From: Ignavibacteriae bacterium HGW-Ignavibacteriae-1
GTDB lineage: Bacteria; Bacteroidota; Ignavibacteria; Kapaibacteriales; UBA2268
NCBI GenBank assembly: GCA_002839825.1
Contig: PGYU01000005.1
Span: 1 to 64,000 of the forward strand
Length of the DNA: 64,000 nucleotides
Reading direction: 5' to 3'
Below, piece after piece: positions 9,140-18,398 of this stretch (positions are counted from its first letter, which is position 1; every line of letters begins with the position of its first letter). Made by a program: the position numbers and the translations under genes. The notes under the pieces are model-generated. The model worked only from the letters and a program-made list of their open reading frames with translations. It was not told where the DNA came from and searched no databases.

Positions 9140-9376
9140 TTATTTTTTAGATACATTATTTTCCTTATGTTCTTTATTTTTCATAAGGTTTAAGCCATAG
9201 GTATAATTTGTGGAAAGAATTACATCGTTGCAATCAAAATGTTTGATGATTCCGTCTTTAACTAATGCAACGACCCAACAGGTATTTTGATGCATACCAT
9301 AATCAATGAGGAAGAGTGCTTGCCCTGTTCCCAGAGGTGTCTCTACTAATATTGATGGATCTAATTGAAGTATCAT
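9140..9376 (-). CDS. small protein of unknown function (78 aa)
   Basis: 78 residues with two predicted beta-hairpins (ALFLIDYGMHQNTCWVVALV and GIIKHFDCNDVIL) and a Lys/Asn-rich tail. Not recognised. It lies between the DUF2383 and YciF-like genes on the same strand, 33 bases after the former, so co-expression with these stress genes is likely. Position and clean spacing argue for a real gene. Confidence 0.6.
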   Translation of the reverse strand: MILQLDPSILVETPLGTGQALFLIDYGMHQNTCWVVALVKDGIIKHFDCNDVILSTNYTYGLNLMKNKEHKENNVSKK

Positions 9377-9409
9377 ATTATTGTTTAGTTAAATTTTCAA
9401 CAGAATGCA

Positions 9410-9871
9410 TTATGCATGTATTTTCAATGAATCGCGTAATGATTTTACATGGTCGTGGTCGGCTTTTAGTAATGCTTTTTGTGCGTTTATCAATTCTCGA
9501 TGGTCTGCACTTAAATATTCTCTATCATTCTCTAATACCTTTTTGTATGTATCTAATGCTTCTTCTTCTCCATCCACGCAAGAGTTGAGAATTGCTTCGC
9601 GGTCTTTGCCTGTGAGAGCTGCCTTAAAATCCATCCATACACGAAAGAATTTTCCGGAAATTTTTGTACCTTCGGCTTCTCTGCCACCCAGTCTGTTTAC
9701 TACACTTACTAGTTCACTTTTGCATTTATGACTTGTCGAAATGAATCTTGCAAACAAGGTTTTCAAATCTTGTTCATCGGTTTCTTTAGTAGCGGTGTCA
9801 TAACCTTCTATTCTATCGTTGTTGATAGTGATAAGTGAGTTTAACACGTCAATTGTTTTTTCGTTTTCCAT
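9410..9871 (-). CDS. PA2169/DUF2383-like four-helix-bundle protein
   Basis: 153 residues starting MENEKTIDVLNSLI. The pattern of four amphipathic helices, with NNDRIEGYDTA, RFISTSHKCKSELVS, GTKISGKFFRVWMDFKAAL and GEEEALDTYKKVL, matches the DUF2383 ferritin-like family often found beside YciF proteins. An in-frame start at 9925 exists, but the extra 18 residues look unlike the family. It is the first intact gene below promoter copy c, with the katE remnant in between. Confidence 0.82.
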   Translation of the reverse strand: MENEKTIDVLNSLITINNDRIEGYDTATKETDEQDLKTLFARFISTSHKCKSELVSVVNRLGGREAEGTKISGKFFRVWMDFKAALTGKDREAILNSCVDGEEEALDTYKKVLENDREYLSADHRELINAQKALLKADHDHVKSLRDSLKIHA

Positions 9872-10148
9872 TTTAATATCCTTAATTATTTTTATAAAAA
9901 TTTGAATTGTAAAGTCATTCTCCAATTTGAATCCGAGTAAATACTTAAACTTTATAGTTCATAGCTATTCACTATCGCATTCCCTCTGGAAAATTGATAT
10001 ATGTTATTTAGTCCCACTTGTCTAATCGGACAGTTTTTTTCTGCTCATTGTTATTCTTCACCAAATCATTTAAGTTATAGGCAGGTATTCTGTATAGTTA
10101 AACAAAATAATGCCGAATGTGAAGATAACATGCAATTTTAATCAAATA

Positions 10149-10256
10149 TTAAGCCGACACATTTCTGAACTCTACACGAATCCGGAAACGATGATTGGCA
10201 ATACACACGAAAAAATTTTCCGAATTGCCATTTGTAATCACTCAAACATCCTCCAT
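10149..10256 (-). pseudogene. catalase (katE) C-terminal remnant
   Basis: Translating the minus strand from 10256 gives 36 codons that align without a gap to the last 36 codons of katE (18630-20795), including the stop: MEDV-stop-VITNGNSENF then CIANHRFRIRVEFRNVSA, against MEDVGVNIDGSADKF then CIAKHRFWNREDFRKVPA. The Gly codon became TGA. Weaker nucleotide similarity continues to about 10290. It lies ~65 bases below promoter copy c, so a whole promoter-katE unit probably stood here before most of it was deleted. Confidence 0.85.
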
Positions 10257-10354
10257 AAATAGTTTTTAAATTTTATTTTCTTAAACAAATACACATCTAT
10301 TTTTTGCAATGTTAAAATAGAATTTCTAATTGTTAATTATAAATAGTTAAGCTA

Positions 10355-10418
10355 CAAAGATAAGTCCATTAACTCATTAATTTGTTACATAAGTAAATGG
10401 ATGAGTTACATTATTCAC
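10355..10418 (-). promoter_or_regulatory. three-block stress promoter element, copy c
   Basis: Minus strand: GTGAATAAT (10418-10410), ATGTAAC (10390-10384), TATCTTTG (10362-10355); spacing 28/28. It now precedes the katE C-terminal remnant and, ~480 bases on, the DUF2383/YciF genes. The rest of 9872-10499 holds no gene. Confidence 0.78.
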
Positions 10419-10499
10419 ACATTAATAAAACGTGTCTCATCCTATAAATACCTTGACAATTATTACACTTGAATAAGTGAGATACAATCATAATTCTAT

Positions 10500-11411
10500 T
10501 TATTTATAAATTTTCACTGTAACAATTTCCTCATTCATTTTCCATGCTCTAAGCATTCGTTGGCTGTTATAACTTATTCCAAAGTTTCCCATAGCATCTA
10601 AAGCAATGACTCCTATGTCGCCTTCAACATCTTTGTTCCGTTGGTGAATCACATAATCACATGCCTCTTGCACGCTGCAATTTTTCAATTCCATATAAAA
10701 TGCAATGCTGTGTGCAATTACATTAGTGATTAGCAATTCTCCATCGCCGGTTCCGGAAACAGCGCATGAAGAATTATTTGCAAAACAACCGGCACCTATA
10801 ATACAGCTATCGCCAATGCGACCGCTCAAGCAATTGCTTGTGCCACCTGTAGATGTCGCAGCTGCAATATTGCCGGCATTATCTAATGCAACTGCACCAA
10901 CTGTTCCATTTTTGCGTTTTCTTTTAATATCATCGGTATCATCCATCCGCTCTTTTATAAGCTCATCTACCCGATGCTCAGTTATAAAATAGGAATCAAC
11001 TTCCAGTTCCAGATTGTTTTCTTTTGCAATCTCAAGCGCTCCATACCCGGATATAAAAACATGCGAAGTATTTTCCATTATGAACCTTGCAAGTGTGACG
11101 GGGTTTTTGACATTGCGAACGATTGAAACTGCACCTGCACTGTGCTTACTACCATCCATAATGGAAGCATCCATTTCTACTTCACCCTTGGCATTGAGTG
11201 CGGAGCCTCGAGCTGAATTGAATATTGGATTATCCTCCATCAACCGAACAGCATTTTCTACAGCATCCAATGCACTACCACCTTGCTTCAATGTTTCGTA
11301 ACCCGTATTAACAGCCTTTACCAATCCGGCTTTATAAGCTATCTGATTCATCCGGATAAATTCTGAATCTTGTCCGGCTCCACCGTGAACAGCTATCGCA
11401 ATATTTTTCAT
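10500..11411 (-). CDS. iaaA: isoaspartyl peptidase / L-asparaginase (Ntn hydrolase)
   Basis: 303 residues of the plant-type asparaginase family. It begins IAVHGGAG and has the self-cleavage site NGTVGAVAL, which makes Thr170 the catalytic nucleophile of the beta subunit; GRIGDSCIIGAG and GTGDGE follow. In the cyanophycin pathway it hydrolyses beta-Asp-Arg dipeptides released by cyanophycinase to aspartate and arginine. It is 54 bases after cphB and last in the operon. General isoaspartyl-protein repair cannot be excluded, but the neighbours favour cyanophycin use. Confidence 0.92.
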   Translation of the reverse strand: MKNIAIAVHGGAGQDSEFIRMNQIAYKAGLVKAVNTGYETLKQGGSALDAVENAVRLMEDNPIFNSARGSALNAKGEVEMDASIMDGSKHSAGAVSIVRNVKNPVTLARFIMENTSHVFISGYGALEIAKENNLELEVDSYFITEHRVDELIKERMDDTDDIKRKRKNGTVGAVALDNAGNIAAATSTGGTSNCLSGRIGDSCIIGAGCFANNSSCAVSGTGDGELLITNVIAHSIAFYMELKNCSVQEACDYVIHQRNKDVEGDIGVIALDAMGNFGISYNSQRMLRAWKMNEEIVTVKIYK

Positions 11412-11465
11412 AGTTATTTTTTTTTGGTTATATTAGTATTTATATATTTTTATTCGAGCCGAGGG

Positions 11466-12347
11466 TTATGATGGATTTCCATTTCCCTTTATCCTTATAG
11501 TATCTATTGCAGGATTAGCAACCATTCTGGTTTTAAGATTGAAGCGGCAACCCTTGACTAACATATGGACTTTTAAATTTTCAACAAATACACCGCATTC
11601 ATCATCTTCTTCATCAGCAATATTTGTTTGTCCAATCGTTGAATTATCTATTATCACTACCACACCGGAACCTATGCATTTAGCATCATGTCCATTTTTC
11701 ACAATAAGCGCAGTGTCATCACCAAGACCAACGCCAAGTTGCCCGGGATTAATCAGCACAGCGTGAGCAAGTCGCCCAAACCTCCCGCGTTTTATGAAAT
11801 GAGAATCAATTATGCAATGCTCAAGCCAACCAAAGCCTGAAGTGGTTTGCAAATCATTTCTAAACACTACTTCATTGGTTCCGCCGCCGCAAATCATAAT
11901 TTTTGACATCACCATTGCTCCGGCGCTTGTACCGGCTATTACAAAGTTTTCCTCTTCATGATAGCGTTTCGCGATTAATTTGATTAATGGAGTATCTCCC
12001 AAAATGTCTGATAAACGACATTGGTCGCCACCACTAAAAAAAACTGCGTCTGCTTTTTCTATCCGCTTAATATATTTGCTTAACCCTGCTTCACTTTGCT
12101 TTTCTATAGGAATGAATCCTGTATTATCAAGTCCTATTCGATTGAATGTTTGTTGATATAACTCTTTTACTTCCTCCTGAAACATAGAAGCAGTTGTGAT
12201 AATCTCAACTTTCTTTTTCCCTTTTAAAAGCATATGCAAAATTGCAAAATGTTTAAACTCAAGGTTTTGCTTTTCAATTTGAAGCGATGGATTATCAACT
12301 TTATCTTCGGCTCCTCCGATTATGAGTAATGTTCCTTTTGGTGTCAT
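11466..12347 (-). CDS. cphB: cyanophycinase
   Basis: 293-residue serine peptidase of family S51 that cuts cyanophycin into beta-Asp-Arg. Seen: GTLLIIGGAED at the start, FFSGGDQCRLSD near residue 103, and the nucleophile Ser141 in IAGTSAGAMVMS. There is no signal peptide, as expected for an enzyme acting on cytoplasmic granules. Its ATG overlaps the stop of the chimeric ORF upstream (ATGA), so translation is probably coupled. Its first ~95 bases are almost identical to those of the chimeric ORF. Confidence 0.94.
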   Translation of the reverse strand: MTPKGTLLIIGGAEDKVDNPSLQIEKQNLEFKHFAILHMLLKGKKKVEIITTASMFQEEVKELYQQTFNRIGLDNTGFIPIEKQSEAGLSKYIKRIEKADAVFFSGGDQCRLSDILGDTPLIKLIAKRYHEEENFVIAGTSAGAMVMSKIMICGGGTNEVVFRNDLQTTSGFGWLEHCIIDSHFIKRGRFGRLAHAVLINPGQLGVGLGDDTALIVKNGHDAKCIGSGVVVIIDNSTIGQTNIADEEDDECGVFVENLKVHMLVKGCRFNLKTRMVANPAIDTIRIKGNGNPS

Positions 12348-12694
12348 GACTGTCTATGGTTTAAGTTTAATGGGTATAAATCAACCGATGCGTTTTCTAA
12401 ATCTATTAGTTGTTGCACAAAGGCAAGCGTATTTGGGATATCCTCGGTACGTTCAAAAATAATTTCCACACTTTTAGCATTATCAATGGAAGTATGAATA
12501 GCAACTCCTGATAATATTACTATCAACTTTGAAATAATTACTTCTAAATATATGCTTTGATTATTCATCGTCCTTTTTCCTTTGGGTATTGCAGCTTTAT
12601 ACTCAAGGTTTTGCTTTTCAATTTGAAGCGATGGATTATCAACTATATCATCGGCTCTTCCGATTGTTAGAAATGTTCCTTTAGGTATCATGAT
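12257..12694 (-). repeat. tandem duplication across the cphA-cphB junction (period ~344 bp)
   Basis: Bases 12257-12350 (5' end of cphB) recur at 12601-12694 with few changes, offset 344. The 3' end of cphA (from 12694 upward) recurs in diverged form at about 12350-12480, including a shared block that reads CGTATTTGGGATATC in both. One head-to-tail duplication of the segment spanning the end of cphA and the start of cphB explains both matches and produces the chimeric ORF between them. Confidence 0.8.
12344..12691 (-). CDS. chimeric ORF: cyanophycinase start fused to cyanophycin synthetase end
   Basis: 115 residues. Residues 1-32 copy the CphB N-terminus (VDNPSLQIEKQNLE is identical; GGAED has become GRADD). 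Residues ~70-110 copy the CphA C-terminus (DNAKSVEIIFERTEDIPNTLAFVQQ against DNAISGELIFACADDIPNTLSYVKQ, then LENASVD against IENASLD). The middle is new. It has no catalytic residue of either enzyme. It starts two bases after cphA and ends by ATGA overlap with cphB, so it is translated in-line with the operon. Likely a by-product of tandem duplication; any function, such as binding CphA, is untested. Confidence 0.8.
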   Translation of the reverse strand: MIPKGTFLTIGRADDIVDNPSLQIEKQNLEYKAAIPKGKRTMNNQSIYLEVIISKLIVILSGVAIHTSIDNAKSVEIIFERTEDIPNTLAFVQQLIDLENASVDLYPLNLNHRQS

Positions 12695-15342
12695 TAAATT
12701 TGGTTTAAAGTAACTTGAACTGAATCCAAAGATGCGTTTTCTATTTCTATTTGTTGTTTCACATATGATAGCGTATTTGGGATATCATCGGCACACGCAA
12801 AGATAAGTTCTCCGCTTATGGCATTGTCTACTGCGTATTGAATAGCTTCTTTCTCATCTGAAATTATAATTACCGAAGTATAGTCATTAATTTCTCGAAT
12901 ACCATCAATAAGCAACTTGCTTAGTTCTTCTTTAGTTCTTCCTCTGTTGTCAGTGTCATGCCTAATTATTATTGTATCAAACATTTGGGCTGCATAACGT
13001 CCAATATTTTTTATGTCTTGCACCCGCCTGTTACCTGTAGCTGCGATAATCCCTGTTTTTTGGGTTGCATTTACCTGTTCCAGATATTTTTTCATCTGAA
13101 TATATCCGCCGGTATTATGAACGTAATCAACCATGAAGTCGAAATTTTTAAATTTAAAAAGATTCATTCTGCCGGGTGTCAGTTGTGGTGAGGGGATGAA
13201 TGATTTAAGCGCCTTGACAATTGTTTGTACAGGTACATCACTCAATGAAGCAGCTAATAAAGCAGGTAAAATATTTTTTATCATGAACTCGCATTTACCG
13301 TTAAAAGTTAGCGGCACTTGTGCAACTTCTGCAATTTTTATTTTCCATACACCTTTGCTTATAACAAAGTGTTCCTCTTCTACAAAAGCAGTCCAACCAC
13401 CGTTTTGACTATGCTCTTTAATGCGCGGATTATTTGCATCCATGCTAAGCAAAGCAATATTGCAATCTAAATCATTTTTGAATTCAAAAACCATATCATC
13501 ATCTGCATTAAGAATTGCGTAACCGCTATCAAAAGTGCTTTGTGGAACCACAGCTTTCACTTGTGCTAATTGTTCAATAGTGTCAATATCATTTACTCCA
13601 AGATGGTCATCCGAAATATTAGTAACAACACTAATGTTGCATTTATCGAAACCAAGCCCTGATCTAAGAATTCCTCCTCTTGCACATTCGAGCACTGCAA
13701 ATTCAACAATGGGGTCACGCAGCACAGTAGCCGCACTAATAGGTCCGCTACAGTCTCCGGCACAGATATGAGTACCATCAATATATATTCCATCCGTGGT
13801 AGTATATCCGGTATGATGTCCGGCTGCTTGCGCAAAATGGGCAATTAACCGTGTAACAGTAGTTTTGCCATTGGTACCTGTAACAGCAACAATCGGAATC
13901 CGTCCGCTTGCATTATCGGGGTATAGCATATCCAACACTGGCTCTGCCACATTTCTAGCTTTACCTTGTGAGGGAGAAAGATGCATCCTGAAACCGGGAC
14001 CGGCATTTACTTCAAGTACCGCACCGTTTTCTTCAGTGATAGGAATGCTAATATCTTTCGCCATTATATCAATTCCACATATGTCTAAATTCATGAGCCG
14101 TGAAATGCGTTCAACCATGAATATATTTTGTGGATGTACAATATCGGTAACATCTCTTGCTGTCCCACCGGAACTTAAATTGGCAGTTCCCTTCAAAAAT
14201 AATATCTCTCCAATCGGTAGGACTGAATTAAGTGTAAGTTTTTGTTCTGATAAGATGGATTCGGTGGCTGCATCAAATTGTATTTTGCTTAGTACATTTT
14301 CATGATCTTCACCTCTCCGTGTGTCACTATTAGTTTGGTCAATCAGTTCTTTTATACATGATGAATCATCGCCCATTACCATTGCCGGAGTACGCGTTGC
14401 TACGGCGACAAGTTTGAAGTTGATAAGCAAAAAGCGATAATCAGCACCATTTATAAACCGTTCCACTATTACATCGTCTGAAATTTTTTGCGCCTCAATA
14501 AAACCATTTCTCGCCTGCTCTAAAGTGTGTATGCGTGAAGTAATCCCGCGCCCATGGTTTCCATTTATCGGTTTAGTGACAAGTGGAAAGCCAATTTCGT
14601 TCACGGCTTCTTCCAAATCGATAATATCATTAATGAGCATACCCTTAGGTACCGGAATAAAAGACTTGGATAATAAGTTGCGTGTAGCGTCCTTATCAGA
14701 TGCCAAATCAACTGCTATGCTGCTTGTTGAACATGCAACGGAGGCGCAGATAATTTTTTGATTGCAACCTTGCCCCAGCATAATTAAAGATTTGTTGTTT
14801 AATCTTGTGGAAGGAATGTTTCTACGTTCAGCTTCTTTTACAATGGAGAATGTACTTGGTCCTAATTTATCTCTATTAAACAGCCGCTGAAGTTCTTTAA
14901 TATCATTTTCTACATTATAATCTGATTTATTCAGAAGATTTTCAACCAATTTAACAGCCGCTTTGGCAGCGTATATTCCTGCCTTTTCAATAATATAGGC
15001 AATTACAACGTGATAAACACCTTTTACATTGGTTGAACGTGTTCGCCCATACCCACAATCCATGCCGGCAAGGAATTGCAATTCCAAAGCAATGTGTTCT
15101 ATCACATGCCCGAGCCAAGTACCATCTTTAACACGCAGTAAAAAACCACCTTCAACTCCTTCTGAACAGTAGTGATTTTTCAAAGATGGCATAATCCGCT
15201 CTAATGATTCACCAAAACCATTTATCATGTTTGTAGGCAGATGCTCATAATCTCCAATGTCAAGTTTCATGACAATAAGATTTTTCCTATATCCCGACCA
15301 GTAATTTGGTCCACGGGTAACTTTTATTTCAATTATTTCCAT
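12694..15342 (-). CDS. cphA: cyanophycin synthetase
   Basis: 882 residues, the normal length. Builds multi-L-arginyl-poly-L-aspartate from Asp, Arg and ATP in the cytoplasm. An N-terminal domain (residues 1-160, GHVIEHIALELQ) is followed by an ATP-grasp module (~215-475, ending LEVNAGPGFRMH) that adds Asp, and a Mur-ligase-like module (~485 on, P-loop TGTNGKTTVTRL) that adds Arg. First gene of the operon cphA-chimera-cphB-iaaA; promoter copy d lies 268 bases upstream. Synthesis and breakdown genes in one transcript suggest a dynamic nitrogen/carbon reserve rather than simple storage. Confidence 0.96.
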   Translation of the reverse strand: MEIIEIKVTRGPNYWSGYRKNLIVMKLDIGDYEHLPTNMINGFGESLERIMPSLKNHYCSEGVEGGFLLRVKDGTWLGHVIEHIALELQFLAGMDCGYGRTRSTNVKGVYHVVIAYIIEKAGIYAAKAAVKLVENLLNKSDYNVENDIKELQRLFNRDKLGPSTFSIVKEAERRNIPSTRLNNKSLIMLGQGCNQKIICASVACSTSSIAVDLASDKDATRNLLSKSFIPVPKGMLINDIIDLEEAVNEIGFPLVTKPINGNHGRGITSRIHTLEQARNGFIEAQKISDDVIVERFINGADYRFLLINFKLVAVATRTPAMVMGDDSSCIKELIDQTNSDTRRGEDHENVLSKIQFDAATESILSEQKLTLNSVLPIGEILFLKGTANLSSGGTARDVTDIVHPQNIFMVERISRLMNLDICGIDIMAKDISIPITEENGAVLEVNAGPGFRMHLSPSQGKARNVAEPVLDMLYPDNASGRIPIVAVTGTNGKTTVTRLIAHFAQAAGHHTGYTTTDGIYIDGTHICAGDCSGPISAATVLRDPIVEFAVLECARGGILRSGLGFDKCNISVVTNISDDHLGVNDIDTIEQLAQVKAVVPQSTFDSGYAILNADDDMVFEFKNDLDCNIALLSMDANNPRIKEHSQNGGWTAFVEEEHFVISKGVWKIKIAEVAQVPLTFNGKCEFMIKNILPALLAASLSDVPVQTIVKALKSFIPSPQLTPGRMNLFKFKNFDFMVDYVHNTGGYIQMKKYLEQVNATQKTGIIAATGNRRVQDIKNIGRYAAQMFDTIIIRHDTDNRGRTKEELSKLLIDGIREINDYTSVIIISDEKEAIQYAVDNAISGELIFACADDIPNTLSYVKQQIEIENASLDSVQVTLNQI

Positions 15343-15494
15343 TTTGTTATTATATTTTCATGATTTACTAATTAATCTTTAAATCAATGCCTTATTGTAA
15401 TCATTTGAATTCAAATCCACTATATAAAAAATTCGATTCGATTCAAATCATTTTGGTCGTTTAGCACTAAAAAAAACACCCTTTATTTGTCTTG

Positions 15495-15530
15495 TTCTAT
15501 TTCTATTTCTATTTCTATTTCTACTTTTCA
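15495..15530. repeat. hexanucleotide microsatellite (TTCTAT)5-TTCTAC
   Basis: Five perfect TTCTAT units and one TTCTAC, between cphA and its promoter element (80 bases below the -7 box). Read on the transcript it lies in the 5' leader, so changes in copy number could alter the leader. The rest of 15343-15746 holds promoter copy d and no gene. Confidence 0.8.
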
Positions 15531-15609
15531 AATAACTCAATCAACTTACTAGTATCTATATTAAAGGCATGTTCAGTTACAGATATGTATGTAGAAAATA
15601 GTTACGATA

Positions 15610-15673
15610 CAAAAGTAAGTACATTAACTACTTGAAAAGTTACATAAATAATTTGAATAGTTGTATTATTCCC
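15610..15673 (-). promoter_or_regulatory. three-block stress promoter element, copy d (cphA)
   Basis: Minus strand: GGGAATAAT (15673-15665), ATGTAAC (15645-15639), TACTTTTG (15617-15610); spacing 28/28. It heads the cyanophycin operon with a long leader of ~260 bases. Confidence 0.75.
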
Positions 15674-15746
15674 ACATTTGTAATTTACAAAAAATACGAT
15701 TTATTGTTACTTAATATTAGTTCACAAAGGCTTAATTACTCATACT

Positions 15747-18398
15747 TTATTTACCTTTTTTTATAGTTCTGAAAAATATTTTTATAAACTCATTTAAAAG
15801 CAATGGGATGATTCCTAATCCAAAAATAATGCCCCATGCACGGATATCAGGCATTTGCAAGTGAAATGCACTTCTAACAGCCGGTATTCCAACAACGACT
15901 AATTGAAGGGCTAATCCTAAGAGAATCGCACCTACAAGATATTTATTTGTGAAAAGTCCAATTGTAAAAATTGATTTCAGTTCATCCCTAAAAGTCAACG
16001 AATATACTAACTGACTAACCACCAACACCATGAAAGCCATAGTCCCGGCATAATCTAAAGTATTATCGGGCACTTGCTTATCAAAGGGGGAGTATCCATG
16101 TTCATAATAACCAAAATAGTAAGCGAGTATAGTTAAGATACCGATTAGAAGACCTCCGAGTAAAATCTTAATGCCGGCACCATGTGCAAAGAAACTCTCT
16201 TTTGCCGGTCTTGGTTTTTCTTTCATTACATCGGGGTTTCCCGGGTCCATCCCGAGCGCTATGGCAGGGAGGGAATCGGTTATCAGGTTAATCCATAATA
16301 GTTGAGTGGCAAGCAATGGGGATTTCCAGCCTATAATCAGTGCCACGAAAATTGTGATAACTTCGCCAAGATTACATGTTATTAGAAATATTACAGACTT
16401 TTTAATATTATTGTAAATATTTCTTCCTTGCTCGATGGCAGTAACAATAGTTGAAAAATTATCATCAGTAAGAATCATATCCGAGGCACCTTTGGCAACG
16501 TCGGTACCTGTAATGCCCATCGCTACTCCAATATCGGCTGTGTTTAATGAAGGAGCATCGTTTACTCCGTCACCCGTCATGGAAACAATGTTCCCATGAG
16601 ATTTTAGTGCGCGTACAATTTTCACCTTATGCTCGGGGGAGACCCGCGCAAAAACATGAAAATCATCAATTTGCTCTGAGAATTCTAAATCGGTAAGTTC
16701 GTCAATTTCTTGTCCTGTAATAGTTTGTTCAATATTTTCTGCTATTCGAAGCTGATGGGCAATAGCGAAGGCGGTATTCTTATGATCGCCGGTAATCATT
16801 AGCGTTTCGACTCCTGCATTTTTTGCTTTTAGAATAGATTCCTTAACTTCGGCTCTCGGTGGGTCTATCATTCCTACCACACCCACGAGAATCAGGCCTT
16901 TTTCCATCTCAGTAGGGGCTATTTTACCCTCTACAGGCTTATAGGCTGCCCCAAGTGTACGCAGAGCTTGGTCAGACATAGTAACTGCTGCATCAAGGAA
17001 TTCCTTTTTATGAGCATCTGTCAATGGTACTGTTTTTCCTCCCTCCAAAACCTGTGTGCAAATGTTAATCAGGTTATCAATGGCACCTTTGGTATAAACA
17101 ATAAACTTTCCGTTTTCTTCAATCAATGTTGACATCAACTTGCGTTCAGAATCAAATGCAGCTTCGTCTATACGTTTGCTGCTTTGCTGTAATGCTTTTC
17201 GGTCAATTCCCATCTTGTCGCCCATAACCAGCAAGGCTATTTCAGTCGGATCACCGGTTCCTTCACCGTTTTCATAGCTTGCATCTGAGGAAAGAATCAT
17301 GGATTTTGCCAAAAATTCTAATTCTTCCGAATTATTATTTTCAGACTCTAGGCTTACTACTCCTTCAAGGGTGAAACCGCTTGTAACAGTCATCTTATTT
17401 TGGGTTAAGGTGCCTGTTTTGTCGGAGCATATAATATTGAGCGAACCAAGCGTTTCAACTGCGGATAGTTTTTTGATGATGGCATTTTTCTTGGAAAGTT
17501 TTGTGACGCCTATAGACAAAACGACAGCTACGATAGCGGCTAATCCTTCGGGTATGGCGGCTACAGCAAGGGAAACTGACAGGAGGAACATTTCAGACAA
17601 ATCCCTTCCTTGAAACATTGCAATGATAAAAATCAATACACAAATTACAATTGCAATGATACCTAATGTTTTTCCCAAATTATCCAAACGGACTTCCAAT
17701 GGGGTTTTTGACGGAACTTCAGTGTTAATGATGGATGCGATTTTACCAATTTCGGTTTTCATACCTGTTCCCACAACCACACCGACTCCTCTTCCGCCGG
17801 TAATAATGGTTGACATGAAACCTAAGTTAAAACGGTCTCCTAAGGGAGTTTTCAGGTCACTTTGAATAAGCGTTGCGTCTTTTACTGCCGGGACAGATTC
17901 TCCTGTCAATGATGATTCATCAACTTGAAGATTTACGGATTCAATCAGTCGCATATCAGCGGCTATGATTCTTCCGGCGTCAAGGATAAGGATGTCTCCG
18001 GGAACGACTTTTTCAGAATCAATTTCCGTAATTACTCCGTTTCTACGAACAAGTGCTTTAGGGAAAGTAAGCTTCTGGAGCGCTTCAATCGCTTTCCCGG
18101 CTTTGATTTCTTGCACAACACCAAGAGTTGCATTAATACAAATAACCAGCATGATGATTATTGCATCAACATACTCGCCCATAAAAAGGGTTATGACGAC
18201 TGCTCCAAGCAAGATATAAATCAGCCAGTTTTTTAGCTGGGCTATGAACAAAAGAAAAATGCTTTTCTTTTGTTCAGCCTGTAATTTGTTCGCACCGTGT
18301 TCGGTCAGTCGGGTTAGGGCATCTTGGTCTGTAAGTCCATTAGCCGGATTAACATTTAGTTCTTGTAGAACTGCTTCTGTTGATTTAGAAAACCACAT
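15747..18398 (-). CDS. SERCA-like Ca2+-transporting P-type ATPase (P2A)
   Basis: 883-residue inner-membrane ion pump. Cation-ATPase N-domain (1-70), TGES actuator loop at 165-168, PEGL in TM4 at 283-286, phosphorylation site Asp326 in CSDKTGTLTQ, and the hinge motif TGDGVNDAPSL. TM5 CNLGEV and TM6 NLITDSLPA keep the Asn/Glu and Asn/Asp pairs that bind Ca2+ in SERCA, so calcium export is favoured over Na+/K+ or heavy metals. It lies 230 bases after katE on the same strand and has no promoter element of its own class. Confidence 0.9.
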   Translation of the reverse strand: MWFSKSTEAVLQELNVNPANGLTDQDALTRLTEHGANKLQAEQKKSIFLLFIAQLKNWLIYILLGAVVITLFMGEYVDAIIIMLVICINATLGVVQEIKAGKAIEALQKLTFPKALVRRNGVITEIDSEKVVPGDILILDAGRIIAADMRLIESVNLQVDESSLTGESVPAVKDATLIQSDLKTPLGDRFNLGFMSTIITGGRGVGVVVGTGMKTEIGKIASIINTEVPSKTPLEVRLDNLGKTLGIIAIVICVLIFIIAMFQGRDLSEMFLLSVSLAVAAIPEGLAAIVAVVLSIGVTKLSKKNAIIKKLSAVETLGSLNIICSDKTGTLTQNKMTVTSGFTLEGVVSLESENNNSEELEFLAKSMILSSDASYENGEGTGDPTEIALLVMGDKMGIDRKALQQSSKRIDEAAFDSERKLMSTLIEENGKFIVYTKGAIDNLINICTQVLEGGKTVPLTDAHKKEFLDAAVTMSDQALRTLGAAYKPVEGKIAPTEMEKGLILVGVVGMIDPPRAEVKESILKAKNAGVETLMITGDHKNTAFAIAHQLRIAENIEQTITGQEIDELTDLEFSEQIDDFHVFARVSPEHKVKIVRALKSHGNIVSMTGDGVNDAPSLNTADIGVAMGITGTDVAKGASDMILTDDNFSTIVTAIEQGRNIYNNIKKSVIFLITCNLGEVITIFVALIIGWKSPLLATQLLWINLITDSLPAIALGMDPGNPDVMKEKPRPAKESFFAHGAGIKILLGGLLIGILTILAYYFGYYEHGYSPFDKQVPDNTLDYAGTMAFMVLVVSQLVYSLTFRDELKSIFTIGLFTNKYLVGAILLGLALQLVVVGIPAVRSAFHLQMPDIRAWGIIFGLGIIPLLLNEFIKIFFRTIKKGK

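Noticed and set aside
15495-15530. Regular repeats that might suggest a CRISPR array
   Set aside because: Units are 6 bases with no spacers. No cas genes and no 24-40-base repeat with unique spacers were seen anywhere in the window.
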